From Elusimicrobiota bacterium (GTDB taxonomy: Bacteria; Elusimicrobiota; Elusimicrobia; UBA1565; UBA9628): a DNA stretch of 64,000 nucleotides. Below the pieces are notes generated by a model. It saw nothing but the letters and a program-made list of their open reading frames with translations, had not been told where the DNA came from and searched no databases. Shown one piece after another: positions 42,136 through 50,617 of the stretch (the stretch's first letter is position 1; each line of letters starts with the position of its first letter). The stretch covers positions 124,001 through 188,000 of the forward strand of contig PLZD01000010.1 in assembly GCA_003151975.1 (NCBI GenBank), in the 5' to 3' direction. The position numbers were made by a program, and so were the translations under genes.

Positions 42136-43838
42136 GCGCGCTGCAGCTCCTGGTCGAGAAGCTCCGGATGGCGGTTTAAGAAATCCCGCCCGAGTGTTCC
42201 CGCCGTATAGCCGCCGTGGGAGGCGATGAGCGCCTCGAAACGACGTTGGCGTTCGGCTTCCTCCGGCGAGGGCTTCGCGCCGCGATCAAGCATCTCGACG
42301 GCGAGAGCTTCGATCTCCTCCGCGGCGTTATCAAGGACCTCGATGCCGCCGTGCGCGAACAGTCCCTTGTAGTCCTGCATGCCGAGCCCCGCGGCGAAAA
42401 CCTCGGAGACTCCCAGCGCGCGGCCCTCCTTCTTCGTGCGGAAGACCTTCGGCAGATAGACGATGTCGCCGTACCACAGCGGAGCGCCGAGCAGCGGCCA
42501 GTTAGTCAGCGCGCACGGCACGCCGTAAGTCGGCGGCACGTTGGCGGCACCCGAGCAGGTGCCGAGATAAAACCGGCACGACGCCCACAAGAAGACGTCC
42601 ATCCATTCGGACTTGTGCGGGCCGTGGGCGTAGTCGACGACGCGCTCCATCGCGGCAAGGGGTTTCATGCTGGAATCGCCCATCCTGATCACCCAGCCGC
42701 CCGCCTCGGTGATCGCGCGGATCGCGGGCAGGTACGCATCGATGTCGGCATCGCGCGCGGTGGGATGCTCGGCATCGAGCTGCTTCCAGTAGCCGGGCTG
42801 GCGCACGTGCAGGGAGACAAACCACGCGTCTCTGGGCAGGCCCATCTTCTCGAGACACGCCCGGCCGCGCGCCGCGTCGGCCTCCGGCAGGCGCAGCAGC
42901 GGCGGTCGCTTCTCGGCTTCCCAACGCTTCTGCACCTCGATGCCTGCGGGCACGTGCCAGCGCGTCTTGCCGTCCGGGAAAGTCAGGCCCCAGAGCTCGT
43001 CGGTCAGAAGCCCGGCGTCCTCCCAGGATAGACCGATCGCGGCCGGCGACTCGATGAAGTCGACGTAGGGCTTCCACTGGTCCATGTGAAAGCGGTTGTG
43101 CACGCGGTAGCCGGGCCGCAGCGCCGCGACGATGCGGTGCGCGGGCTGAAGGCCGAGGCGGCTCATCTTAATGTAGTAGTCGATCGCGCCGACATGGCCG
43201 ACGGAGCCGAGCCATGATTCGCCGAGGAAGCGCACTCCCAGCTTATCGAGGCCGCGCTCTCGGGATAACTCGCGCTGGACTTTGAGGCCGCGCTCCCAAG
43301 TGCGAGCCACGTCTTCCCAGCGGCCGGCGTAGCGGTGCGTCAGCACGGCGCGCGCGTAATATTCGGGCTTCCGGGGCTCGAGCTTCAGCGCCGTCTCGTA
43401 GCGCCGCGCGGCTTCGTTCAGCCGCTCGGGGTCGTCGAAGCCGTTCATCAAGGCCGCGCCGATGTGCATGTGAATTTCAGCGACCTCACCGCTGACGGCC
43501 AGAGCCTTCTCGTAGTCGGCGATCGCCTCGCGATCCTGCGACTGGCGCAGGCGGGCGTGGCCGCGCTCGACCAGCGCCTCGGCCAGCGTCGGATCGAGCG
43601 CCAACGCCTTGTCACAGTCCGCGATGGTGTTGGGTAGGTCGTTCTCGTAGATGTGGCTCTTGGCCATCTTGATGTAGGCTCGGGCGAGGTTGGCGCGACT
43701 CGCAATACCGGGCCTCAAGATGAAACGGGCCCGCGCTTTAAGGAGCCCGAGGAGGGGGCGATGATAAACGGGTAGGACGTGCTTCAGCAACGGCCAGAGC
43801 GCCGAGTCCTTGAGGAGTCGCTTGAGCCGGTCTTTCAT
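42132..43838 (-). CDS. TPR repeats plus TIGR04372-type glycosyltransferase, copy D
   Basis: 568 residues. TPR region ~45-180 (LPNTIADCDKALALDPTLAE, DREAIADYEKALAVSGEVAE and EAARRYETALKLEPRKPEYY are three clear repeats). The GT part has WFVSLHVRQPGYWKQ, ARDADIDAYLPAIRAI, GGWVIRMGDSSMKPLAAME and KSEWMDVFLWASCRFYLGTC; ends FLNRHPELL. The clearest TPR signature of the set. It would bind other enzymes through its repeats and transfer a sugar through its C-terminal domain. Overlaps the methyltransferase by 4 bp. Confidence 0.84.
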   Translation of the reverse strand: MKDRLKRLLKDSALWPLLKHVLPVYHRPLLGLLKARARFILRPGIASRANLARAYIKMAKSHIYENDLPNTIADCDKALALDPTLAEALVERGHARLRQSQDREAIADYEKALAVSGEVAEIHMHIGAALMNGFDDPERLNEAARRYETALKLEPRKPEYYARAVLTHRYAGRWEDVARTWERGLKVQRELSRERGLDKLGVRFLGESWLGSVGHVGAIDYYIKMSRLGLQPAHRIVAALRPGYRVHNRFHMDQWKPYVDFIESPAAIGLSWEDAGLLTDELWGLTFPDGKTRWHVPAGIEVQKRWEAEKRPPLLRLPEADAARGRACLEKMGLPRDAWFVSLHVRQPGYWKQLDAEHPTARDADIDAYLPAIRAITEAGGWVIRMGDSSMKPLAAMERVVDYAHGPHKSEWMDVFLWASCRFYLGTCSGAANVPPTYGVPCALTNWPLLGAPLWYGDIVYLPKVFRTKKEGRALGVSEVFAAGLGMQDYKGLFAHGGIEVLDNAAEEIEALAVEMLDRGAKPSPEEAERQRRFEALIASHGGYTAGTLGRDFLNRHPELLDQELQRA

Positions 43839-45052
43839 GAGAAGAGGTCGGTCCTCTGGAAGGCGAAGTGATGTCCCGGGCTTCCCCAGAGCGTGTGCAG
43901 AAGCTTGCGCGACTTCCAGGCTTTGACGAACGAGGCTTCGTCGCGCGCCTTGGCTCCGTCGCGGAATAGAGCGAGCGACTCGTCTACGACCTCGAGCGCG
44001 GGCCGCGACTGGGGCAGCGGCGCCAGAGCGCGGCGTAGCGCGGCAAGCCCCTTGATATGCGCCGAGGCCTCCGCGCTCTTGGAGACCAGGGCGCGTTCCA
44101 TCTTCGCGTACGCGGTGTGTAGGGCGCGCATGACGCGCTTGCCGTCGTCGGGCGCGAAGAGCGGCAGTTCTCCCGCCGCGTGCGGGATCGAATGCAGGAA
44201 ATGCGGCGCGCGGGCGTAATAGCCTCTGAGCGTCTCGGCACGCAGGGCCGCCGCGGATTTAAGGTTCTTATGCCAGACGAGGTCGTCGCGGTCGAGATAA
44301 TTGGGCCAAGACGCGTGGAGGACGAAATCGCCGGGAAGGGCCGCCAGGGTGCTGGGCAGGTCGAGAAAATAGCGCGGGCGATAAAGCGGGTTGAGAATCG
44401 TGTCCTTGGCCCACTTCTCGAAGGCGCGGCTGTGGTTGATCGCGGAGAATTGATCGCCGAAGAGCGAACGCGCCAGCTCGAGACGACTGGCGCCGTCTTC
44501 TTTGTGGAGCGCGGCCGCGGCGAGCTCGAGGAAAGATTTCTTGACGAACTCGATGAAGGTGCCGGCGGGCTCGACCATGCTGGTCACCAAGAACCCTCCA
44601 GGCGTTACCAAGGTCGAGAGTTTACGCACTCCGGCTGGCGCGTCCTCGAGAAATTGAATAAAGCCTTCGGCATAGACCGCCTCGTAACGCTCTGAGGTCT
44701 TGAAGTGCTCGACGGTGTCCTGGTGGACGGACTCGATGCGGTCGGCAAGGCCGAGCTGAGAGAACTTGGACTTGAGTTCTGAAATGAGGTAGTCCAGCGG
44801 CTCAACGAAGGTCATGCGCGCGCCCGCGCGCGCGAGCACCGCGGCGTTCTCGCCGGAGGCCGGGCCGAACTCAATGACGCGGCGGTCCTTCCAGAACATC
44901 AGAGGGAGCTTGAGGTGATGCTCGACGAGATTGCGGCGCTTGCTCTCGTGGGCGCGCAGTTTAGATGCGGCCGCGATGTCGTGGCCAACCGGGTTGAGCT
45001 TGATGGGAGCGTAGTAGTCGCTGAGATTTGAGCCGTGCCGCGAGGTTTTCAT
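43835..45052 (-). CDS. Class I SAM-dependent methyltransferase with long C-terminal extension
   Basis: 405 residues. The SAM domain is ~45-240: VIEFGPASGENAAVLARAGA (motif I), FVEPLDYLISELK and YEAVYAEGFIQFLEDAPAGV. The remaining ~170 residues (from NYLDRDDLVWHKNLK) are helical and unlike common methyltransferases. Such a tail could bind an acceptor glycan. It lies 1 bp from the C-methyltransferase at 45054. Substrate unknown; sugar O-methylation is the likely job. Confidence 0.82.
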   Translation of the reverse strand: MKTSRHGSNLSDYYAPIKLNPVGHDIAAASKLRAHESKRRNLVEHHLKLPLMFWKDRRVIEFGPASGENAAVLARAGARMTFVEPLDYLISELKSKFSQLGLADRIESVHQDTVEHFKTSERYEAVYAEGFIQFLEDAPAGVRKLSTLVTPGGFLVTSMVEPAGTFIEFVKKSFLELAAAALHKEDGASRLELARSLFGDQFSAINHSRAFEKWAKDTILNPLYRPRYFLDLPSTLAALPGDFVLHASWPNYLDRDDLVWHKNLKSAAALRAETLRGYYARAPHFLHSIPHAAGELPLFAPDDGKRVMRALHTAYAKMERALVSKSAEASAHIKGLAALRRALAPLPQSRPALEVVDESLALFRDGAKARDEASFVKAWKSRKLLHTLWGSPGHHFAFQRTDLFS

Positions 45053-45053
45053 G

Positions 45054-46295
45054 TCAGAGAACCTTGACCTCGGGCAAGGGCACGATGAACTTGCCGCCCT
45101 GCTCCTTGTACTTGCCGAGCTTGGCCATGATGGGCTGCGCGTAGCGCCAAGCGAGCAGCAGCAGATAGTCGGGCCGCTGGTCGAGCAGAGCCTGCGGCGA
45201 CACGACGGGAATGTGCCGACCCGGGCTGAAAAGATTTTGGCGCTGAGGATTGTCGTCGGCGATGAACTCGAGTTGGTCTTGGATGCCGTAATGGTAGATC
45301 AAGGTCGTCGTCGTCGGCGAGGCGCCGAAGCCCGCGAAGGTCTTTCCTTGGGCGCGAAGTTCGTCGAGCAAGGTCAGCAGTTCGTTTTTTTTGCGCTCGA
45401 TGCGGGAGGAGAACGCCCTGAAGGCCGCGGGCGTCTGGACGCCAAGCTTTTCCTCGGCGGCGACGAGCTCGGCCACGGCGGGAGCCACTTTGCGCGGACC
45501 GCCTTTCAGTTGGACGGTGTAGCGCAAGGAGCCGCCCTTCGTCGGGATGCGCTGGACGTCGATGAGCTCCATGCCGCGCGCGCGGAAAAAGACCTGCAGG
45601 GGCTTCACCGAGAAATAGGAGAGGTGCTCGTGATAAATGAAGTCGAAGACCATGTTCTGCATGAGGTCGGCCAGGTAAAAGCTCTCGAAGACGAACACGC
45701 CGTCGGGCGCGAGCAGCTTCTTGATGCCGTCGGTCATGTCGCACAGGTCGTCGACGTTGGCGTAAATGTTGTTGGCCGTCACGATCGTGGCCGCGCCGCG
45801 CTCGCGGCGGATGCGGGCGCCAAGTTCTGCGCCGAAGAGCTCGGGCCAGGTCTCGATGCCGTCTTCTGTCGCGCGCCGCGCGATCTCGCGGGCGGGATCG
45901 ATGCCGAGGACCTTCATGCCGGCCTGCTTGAAGAAGCCCAGCAGCGAGCCGTCGTTGCTGCCGAGATCGACGACGAGCGAGCCTGGAGCGGGCGCGATGC
46001 GCCGCAGGATGTCCTGCGCGGTGCCGCGGAAGTGCTCGACGAGGCCTAGCGAGCTCTTGGTCTCGTAGATGTAGTCGAAGTAGATCGCTTGGGGCTGGAC
46101 GACGTCGAGCATCTGCGAGAAGCCGCAGGAACCGCAAAGGTAGAGTTCGACGGGGTAGGATTCCTGCACGACCGAGAGGCGGTCCTGCGGCACGTAGGAA
46201 TCGGCCAAAGGGGTGGGAGCCAGCGTCAGGACGGCGTCGAGCTTCGAGCCGTCGCAGAGGCGGCAGGTCTTGCGGCGAACGATGGTTTCGGCCAT
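45054..46295 (-). CDS. SAM-dependent sugar C-methyltransferase, second copy
   Basis: 413 residues, paralog of 20504-21766. CRLCDG and CGSCG form the zinc site; SAM loop VVDLGSNDGSLLGFF, then YHEHLSYFSVKPLQVFF and the C-terminal FAGFGASPTTTTLIYHYG, FIADDNPQRQNLFSPG. Same reaction expected: C-methylation of an NDP-4-keto-deoxysugar. A second copy in the same locus suggests two different branched sugars. ATG 46295 follows AGGAGAGAG. A hairpin-forming repeat lies just upstream (46311-46327). Confidence 0.9.
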   Translation of the reverse strand: MAETIVRRKTCRLCDGSKLDAVLTLAPTPLADSYVPQDRLSVVQESYPVELYLCGSCGFSQMLDVVQPQAIYFDYIYETKSSLGLVEHFRGTAQDILRRIAPAPGSLVVDLGSNDGSLLGFFKQAGMKVLGIDPAREIARRATEDGIETWPELFGAELGARIRRERGAATIVTANNIYANVDDLCDMTDGIKKLLAPDGVFVFESFYLADLMQNMVFDFIYHEHLSYFSVKPLQVFFRARGMELIDVQRIPTKGGSLRYTVQLKGGPRKVAPAVAELVAAEEKLGVQTPAAFRAFSSRIERKKNELLTLLDELRAQGKTFAGFGASPTTTTLIYHYGIQDQLEFIADDNPQRQNLFSPGRHIPVVSPQALLDQRPDYLLLLAWRYAQPIMAKLGKYKEQGGKFIVPLPEVKVL

Positions 46296-46310
46296 TACTC
46301 TCTCCTAAAT

Positions 46311-46327
46311 CAAACGAAAAGCGTTTG
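46311..46327 (-). repeat. Inverted repeat CAAACG-N5-CGTTTG
   Basis: Between the SDR stop TAG (46328-46330) and the C-methyltransferase ribosome binding site. The 6-bp arms are perfect with a 5-base centre (CTTTT on the minus strand). No U-tract follows, so it is not a standard terminator. It may be an operator or an mRNA hairpin controlling the downstream gene. The arm sequence differs from the GTTCA repeats, though the 5-base spacing is the same. Confidence 0.45.
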
Positions 46328-47098
46328 CTACTTGCGCGTGACGCGGCGTCCGGCCAGCGGCGAGACCTGCCGCGCGAGGGATTCCTGCCAAAGCAATGAA
46401 AGCCCTCCGTCGACGACTAAATCCTGTCCCGTCACGAACGCGGCGTGCGGCCCGCAAAGAAAATCGACGGCGCCCGCGACGTCCTTCGACGTGCCCATGC
46501 GGCCGCGCGGAATCACCTTGCCGTAGAGCTCGGTCAGTTTCTTTTGGGACGCCCAAAAGGCCGCAGACTCCTCCTTGATCATCGCGCCGGGCGAGACCAG
46601 GTTGACGCGCAGGCCTAGCGGCGCGAGGGCGACGGCGTGGTAGCGCACGAGCTGCTTCAAGCCCGCCTTGGCGACGTGATAGCCGGCGGGTTGCTCGGCG
46701 GCGACGAACGCCGCTCCGGCGGAGCCCACGGCCACGATGGCGCGCGCGCCGTCCTTGGCGAAGCGGCGCTTAAAGAATTCGATAAAGCGGTTGGTCGCCG
46801 TCAAAGTGACCGCGAGCTCGGCATCCCAGGAGTCGCCCGCTCCGCGTAGGCGCTGGAAAAACGCCAAAGTGTCGAGCGGGCCGTGCTTGGCGATCTTCGT
46901 TAGAAGCGATTGAAGCCCCGTGGGCTTCGAGAGATCGGCGCGGAAGAATCGCACGCCGGGAAGTCCGCGGTCGGTATCTGACGGCGCGCGGCGGCCCAAG
47001 ACGCTGACTTTGTGGCCCTTGGCGCAGAGCGCGCGCACCCAGGCGCGGCCGTGGCCGCGCGTGCCGCCGACCACGACGGAGTGGGGCTTATTTCTCAT
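46328..47098 (-). CDS. Short-chain dehydrogenase/reductase
   Basis: 256 residues from ATG 47098 (MRNKPHSVVVGGTRGHGRAW), overlapping the cupin gene by 11 bp; upstream in-frame residues are read from that gene. Cofactor loop VVGGTRGHGRA, NADP-type LGRRAPSDTD, catalytic YHVAK with IVAVGSAGAAF before it, and a standard C-terminus LVVDGGLSLLW. A classical SDR reductase for a sugar or another carbonyl. It forms a four-gene set with the cupin, LIC12192-like and oxygenase genes. Confidence 0.85.
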   Translation of the reverse strand: MRNKPHSVVVGGTRGHGRAWVRALCAKGHKVSVLGRRAPSDTDRGLPGVRFFRADLSKPTGLQSLLTKIAKHGPLDTLAFFQRLRGAGDSWDAELAVTLTATNRFIEFFKRRFAKDGARAIVAVGSAGAAFVAAEQPAGYHVAKAGLKQLVRYHAVALAPLGLRVNLVSPGAMIKEESAAFWASQKKLTELYGKVIPRGRMGTSKDVAGAVDFLCGPHAAFVTGQDLVVDGGLSLLWQESLARQVSPLAGRRVTRK

Positions 47099-47579
47099 CA
47101 CGGTAGATGCTGTCGGTGCCGTCGAAGGGACCGGGGCGGCTTTCGTGGAAGATCGCAAACTCGGTCTCAGGGACCGTCGCGTGCCAAAGCCCGGGCCGGA
47201 CCCGTGCGAGAAACGGCAAGCCGGTGCCGGGCTCGCTCAGCGTGACCGAATGCGTGAGCGCGCCCTCCTCCGAAAAGAAATCCAAGCGCAGGCGACCCTC
47301 GATCATCTGGTAGGTCTCTTCCTTGACGAGGTGCTTGTGCATCGGGGTCGGCGCGCCTTTTTGATGCGCGATAATCATGTCGTGGACGGAGGCCGAGGAA
47401 TCCTTGTGGAGGCAAATGCGCGCGGTCGGGGCCGAGGCGGCGCGCATGCGCTCTTTGAGCGCCGCGATGACCTTCGAATCGACCACGGCGGGACCCGCGC
47501 AGTAAAGCGCCTCCGAGCGCCCGCGCGCGTCGACGATGACCTCGAGGCCGCCCAAATTCGTGGTCACGCTCGCGTTCAT
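47088..47579 (-). CDS. Cupin-fold protein, WbuC-like
   Basis: 163 residues. Metal-binding cupin motif 1 HKHLVKEETYQMIEGRL and motif 2 PGLWHATVPETEFAIFHES match WbuC-family cupins, found in O-antigen loci. The N-terminal ~60 residues include RICLHKDSSASVHDM, also a WbuC trait. Proposed roles in the family are sugar epimerisation/isomerisation or a structural metal cupin; no activity is proven. 4-bp overlap with the next gene. Confidence 0.85.
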   Translation of the reverse strand: MNASVTTNLGGLEVIVDARGRSEALYCAGPAVVDSKVIAALKERMRAASAPTARICLHKDSSASVHDMIIAHQKGAPTPMHKHLVKEETYQMIEGRLRLDFFSEEGALTHSVTLSEPGTGLPFLARVRPGLWHATVPETEFAIFHESRPGPFDGTDSIYRDEK

Positions 47580-47995
47580 GGGACGAGCTCCGCGGGCACG
47601 CGCTCTCGCGCCAAGGCCTTGACCGCCATGATGTCTTCGACCAGCGCGACGTCCTCGCGCTTTGAGACCTGCATCTCCTCGAGCGCGAAGCGCAGCCCCG
47701 CGCCGCTGGAGAGAACGGCGTCGTAGAGACGTTCGCGCGCGGCGCGGCCCTCCGGCAGCATGTTGAGCGAGTAGAAGAGCAGGCCTTCGATCGCGGGCAG
47801 GTTCTCGTAAAGGCTCTCGAGCATCATGTAGGAGCCGTCATGGTGATACTCGAAGACGCTCAAAAGAAAAAGCAGGCCGTGCCGCTCGGCGTAAGTACGC
47901 AGCACGAGGTTCTGCACGCGGTGCGGGATCGTCGACCCCGCGATGGGCCGCGTGAAGGCGTAGCCGCGCCAGCCGCGCCGGGCTTTCTCGCTCAC
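47576..47995 (-). CDS. Sporadic carbohydrate cluster protein, LIC12192-like
   Basis: 139 residues from GTG 47995 (GTGA overlap with the oxygenase); a longer upstream frame reads through the oxygenase gene. GYAFTRPIAGSTIPHRVQNL, RTYAERHGLLFLLSVFEY and LPAIEGLLFYSLNMLP fit the LIC12192 family (TIGR04323), known from scattered carbohydrate clusters such as those in Leptospira. Function unknown. The fold (alternating strands and helices, GLLFYSLNMLP) recalls resolvase-like or nucleotide-sugar-binding domains, but this is a guess. Confidence 0.8.
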   Translation of the reverse strand: MSEKARRGWRGYAFTRPIAGSTIPHRVQNLVLRTYAERHGLLFLLSVFEYHHDGSYMMLESLYENLPAIEGLLFYSLNMLPEGRAARERLYDAVLSSGAGLRFALEEMQVSKREDVALVEDIMAVKALARERVPAELVP

Positions 47996-48846
47996 GACTT
48001 TTCCTCTTGGAGATATTCGAAACCGATGCGCGTCGCGGGTCTCGTCGTGACCGGCAAGAAGGACTCGCCTAGTTCCTTGGCGCCGTAGGGAGTCAGCAGG
48101 CCCTTGAGGCGGATGTTGAAGGTCCACCGGGTGGTCTTTTCCTCGTTGATTCGGTTGCCGTGCATAAGGCAGTGCGTGAATAGCACCGCGCTGCCGTAGG
48201 GGACTTCGAGCCAGACGAGTTCGGGCTTGATGCGCTGGAAGAGCTTCTCGGCGTCGAAGCCCTTGAGGCCGCGCATCTCGGCGATGCGCTTGCGGCTTTG
48301 CGCCCTGGGCAGCACGTACATCGACTTGGTCTTGAAGCAGTCGACCAGAGGCAGCCACAGCACGATCTCGTAGGGCGAGTTGCCGTCCCAGACGTCGGAA
48401 TGCAGCGGCAGCAGCGAGCTGTCGTCGTTGGGAAGCTGGATGCTCAGGTTGATCGTGCGCTGCATGGCGATTTCGTTGCCGACGGTCCACTCGATAGGGC
48501 GGCGCGCCATGTCGAAGAAGCCGCGCATAAGCTGCGCGTCCGAGTTCAGGCCGTTGATGACGGCCAAGCGCAGCGCATTGAGGCTCTCGACGCCGGCGAA
48601 GCGCTCCGTGTGGTCGAGGAACTCCTCGAGGCTCGGGCGTTTGGAGCCTTTCAGCCCCAAATGCTCGCAGCCGAGCTCGTAGACGCGGCGGCGCACCTCG
48701 TCGAGCCGGTCTTTCTGCTCGAGCGGGATGATCGCGTAGCCGTCGCGCAGGAAGCCCTCGATGAAGGCGTGCTCGTCTTCGGAGAAGAATCCGGGGCGGG
48801 GCTGGGATCGGTGAGCGGTCTTCGCGGCGCGGGTCTTGGTCAGCAT
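47992..48846 (-). CDS. Phytanoyl-CoA-dioxygenase-like 2OG-Fe(II) oxygenase
   Basis: 284 residues. Iron ligands H149 and D151 in PLHSDVWDG and the distal histidine in LFTHCLMHGNR (probably H229), with an arginine shortly after (TTRWTFNIR) to bind 2-oxoglutarate. The family is that of the 'sporadic carbohydrate cluster' oxygenases (TIGR04324) that travel with LIC12192-like proteins; the partner gene is the next one here. It would hydroxylate, or oxidatively modify, a sugar using O2 and 2-oxoglutarate. Confidence 0.87.
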   Translation of the reverse strand: MLTKTRAAKTAHRSQPRPGFFSEDEHAFIEGFLRDGYAIIPLEQKDRLDEVRRRVYELGCEHLGLKGSKRPSLEEFLDHTERFAGVESLNALRLAVINGLNSDAQLMRGFFDMARRPIEWTVGNEIAMQRTINLSIQLPNDDSSLLPLHSDVWDGNSPYEIVLWLPLVDCFKTKSMYVLPRAQSRKRIAEMRGLKGFDAEKLFQRIKPELVWLEVPYGSAVLFTHCLMHGNRINEEKTTRWTFNIRLKGLLTPYGAKELGESFLPVTTRPATRIGFEYLQEEKS

Positions 48847-48847
48847 G

Positions 48848-49798
48848 TCAGCCTCCGATGGCGGGCGTCAGGCGCTCGGACATCAGGCGCCGCGTCTCGG
48901 CGGCGATCAGCGGGGCCGAAAGCCCGTAGCGTTCGAGAAGGGAATTCTGCGAGCCGTATTGGTCAGGGAAGGCGTCGGGCAGGCCCAGGCGCTTGAACAG
49001 CGGCGGCCGCTCCAGATTTCCCTCCGCCAACGTCTCCGCGACGGCGCTGCCCAAGCCTCCGAGCACAGTGTGTTCTTCGAGACTCAGCACGGCGCGCGAT
49101 TTCGCGGCGGCCTGCAGCAAGGCGGCGGAGTCGAAGGGCTTGACCGTGTGAAAGTGGAGGATGCCCGATGAGATTCCGTCCTTGGCGAGCAGGGCCGAGG
49201 CCTCGAGCGCGCGCTGCAGCATGACGCCGGTCGTCGCGAAGAGCACTTCTCCGGGTTCCTGAATCTGAATGGCGCGTCCAAGTTCGAAGCCGAGCTCGGG
49301 CCGCGAGACGACCGCTTCGCCTCCCTTAGCGATGCGCACGTACATGGGGCCGTCCCAGCTTTCCGACGCGAGCATCGCGCGCTCCATCTCCTCGGCGTCG
49401 CAGGGTGCTACAATCGTCATGTTCGGGATCGAGCGCATGAGGGCGATGTCTTCGGTGGCGAGGTGCGTCGGTCCCAGCGGCGCGTAGACCAGGCCGCCGC
49501 CGCTGCCCAGAAGACGGACCTTGAGATTGGCCAGACCCAGATCGATGGCGTTCTGCTCGAGGCAGCGCCGGGTGATGAAGGTCGCGATCGTGTTGAAGTA
49601 GACCGTCTTGCCCGACATCGCCAGGCCTGCGGCCATGCCAATGATGTGCTGCTCCGAGACGCCTTCCATGAACCACTGCCCGGGTAGTTCCTTCTTGAAA
49701 TTGTCGAGCACTCCGACGCCGAGGTCGGAGCCGACGAAAATCACGTTCTTGTTTTTCTTGGCGAGGCGATGGACGACTTCGAGGCAGCGCTTCCGCAT
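48848..49798 (-). CDS. Transketolase, C-terminal subunit
   Basis: 316 residues. FMEGVSEQHIIGMAAGLAMS (with the catalytic glutamate of the Pyr domain), TEDIALMRSIPNMTIVAPCD and the C-terminal LEEHTVLGGLGSAVAETL match the PYR and C-terminal domains of a transketolase split into two polypeptides. It pairs with 49799-50617 (TAA directly followed by ATG). The pair moves two-carbon ketol units between sugars, using TPP. In this locus it may make a branched or higher-carbon sugar instead of serving the pentose phosphate pathway. Confidence 0.9.
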   Translation of the reverse strand: MRKRCLEVVHRLAKKNKNVIFVGSDLGVGVLDNFKKELPGQWFMEGVSEQHIIGMAAGLAMSGKTVYFNTIATFITRRCLEQNAIDLGLANLKVRLLGSGGGLVYAPLGPTHLATEDIALMRSIPNMTIVAPCDAEEMERAMLASESWDGPMYVRIAKGGEAVVSRPELGFELGRAIQIQEPGEVLFATTGVMLQRALEASALLAKDGISSGILHFHTVKPFDSAALLQAAAKSRAVLSLEEHTVLGGLGSAVAETLAEGNLERPPLFKRLGLPDAFPDQYGSQNSLLERYGLSAPLIAAETRRLMSERLTPAIGG

Positions 49799-50617
49799 TT
49801 ATATCTCCAGCTCGTTGTAGATGTTGACGACTTCTTGGTCGGTGAGCTTGCCCTTGTGATGCCAGGCTAGATTGCGTTCGATGAAAGAGACTCCCTTGCC
49901 TTTGACGCCGTGGCAGATAATCGCGCGGGGGCGGCTTTTGGGCGCAACGGACTTTAGAATCTTGAGAAGGCGCTCGGGGTGGTCCATATCAACCTCCTCC
50001 GTTTCGAAGCCGAAGGCCCGCCACTTGTCGGCGAACGGCTCCAGAGGGCAGACCTCGGAGACATCGGAATAGGACTGCTGCTTGTTGTAGTCCACGAGCA
50101 CGGTCAGATTGTCGAGCTTATGCTTGGCGGCGTGCAGCGCTCCTTCCCAGATAGAACCTTCGTCGCACTCGCCGTCGCCGGTGATGACGAAGACCCGGTA
50201 GTCCTTGCCGTCCATGCGCGCGGCCAGAGCCATGCCGATGCCGATGGAGAGTCCGTGGCCGAGAGCCCCGGTCGAGGCTTCGACGCCAGGAATCTTGTGA
50301 TGCTCGGGATGGCCGCCGAGTATTCCGTCCCGGCGGCAGTATTTCATGAGCTCGCTCTCCGGAAAGAAGCCGAGGTCAGCGAGAATCGGGTAGAGAGCCA
50401 GCGCGCCGTGGCCCTTGCTCAGAATGAGGCGATCTCGGTCGGGCCAGCGCGGGTTTCTGGGATCGACGCGCAGGACGCCGCCCTTGTAGAGCGCCAGCAG
50501 GATTTCGACAAGCGAGAAAGCCGAGCCGACATGTCCGCGACCGGCGGCCACGACCATCTCGGTGATCTTGCGCCGGACTTGGCGGCCTTGCTTGCGGAAA
50601 TCGAGCGTCTCTGTCAT
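49799..50617 (-). CDS. Transketolase, N-terminal subunit
   Basis: 272 residues. GRGHVGSAFSLVEILLALY, DRLILSKGHGALALY, ASTGALGHGLSIGIGMAL and the TPP motif GDGECDEGSIWEGALHA, with VDYNKQQ ending the Mg site. A typical N-terminal subunit of the split transketolases found in archaea and many bacteria. It overlaps the HAD-kinase fusion by 4 bp. Forms the catalytic unit with 48848-49798. Confidence 0.92.
   Translation of the reverse strand: MTETLDFRKQGRQVRRKITEMVVAAGRGHVGSAFSLVEILLALYKGGVLRVDPRNPRWPDRDRLILSKGHGALALYPILADLGFFPESELMKYCRRDGILGGHPEHHKIPGVEASTGALGHGLSIGIGMALAARMDGKDYRVFVITGDGECDEGSIWEGALHAAKHKLDNLTVLVDYNKQQSYSDVSEVCPLEPFADKWRAFGFETEEVDMDHPERLLKILKSVAPKSRPRAIICHGVKGKGVSFIERNLAWHHKGKLTDQEVVNIYNELEI

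Noticed and set aside
48848-50617. Frameshifted single transketolase gene
   Set aside because: The two parts have separate starts, complete domains and a clean TAA-ATG junction; split transketolases are a known normal form.
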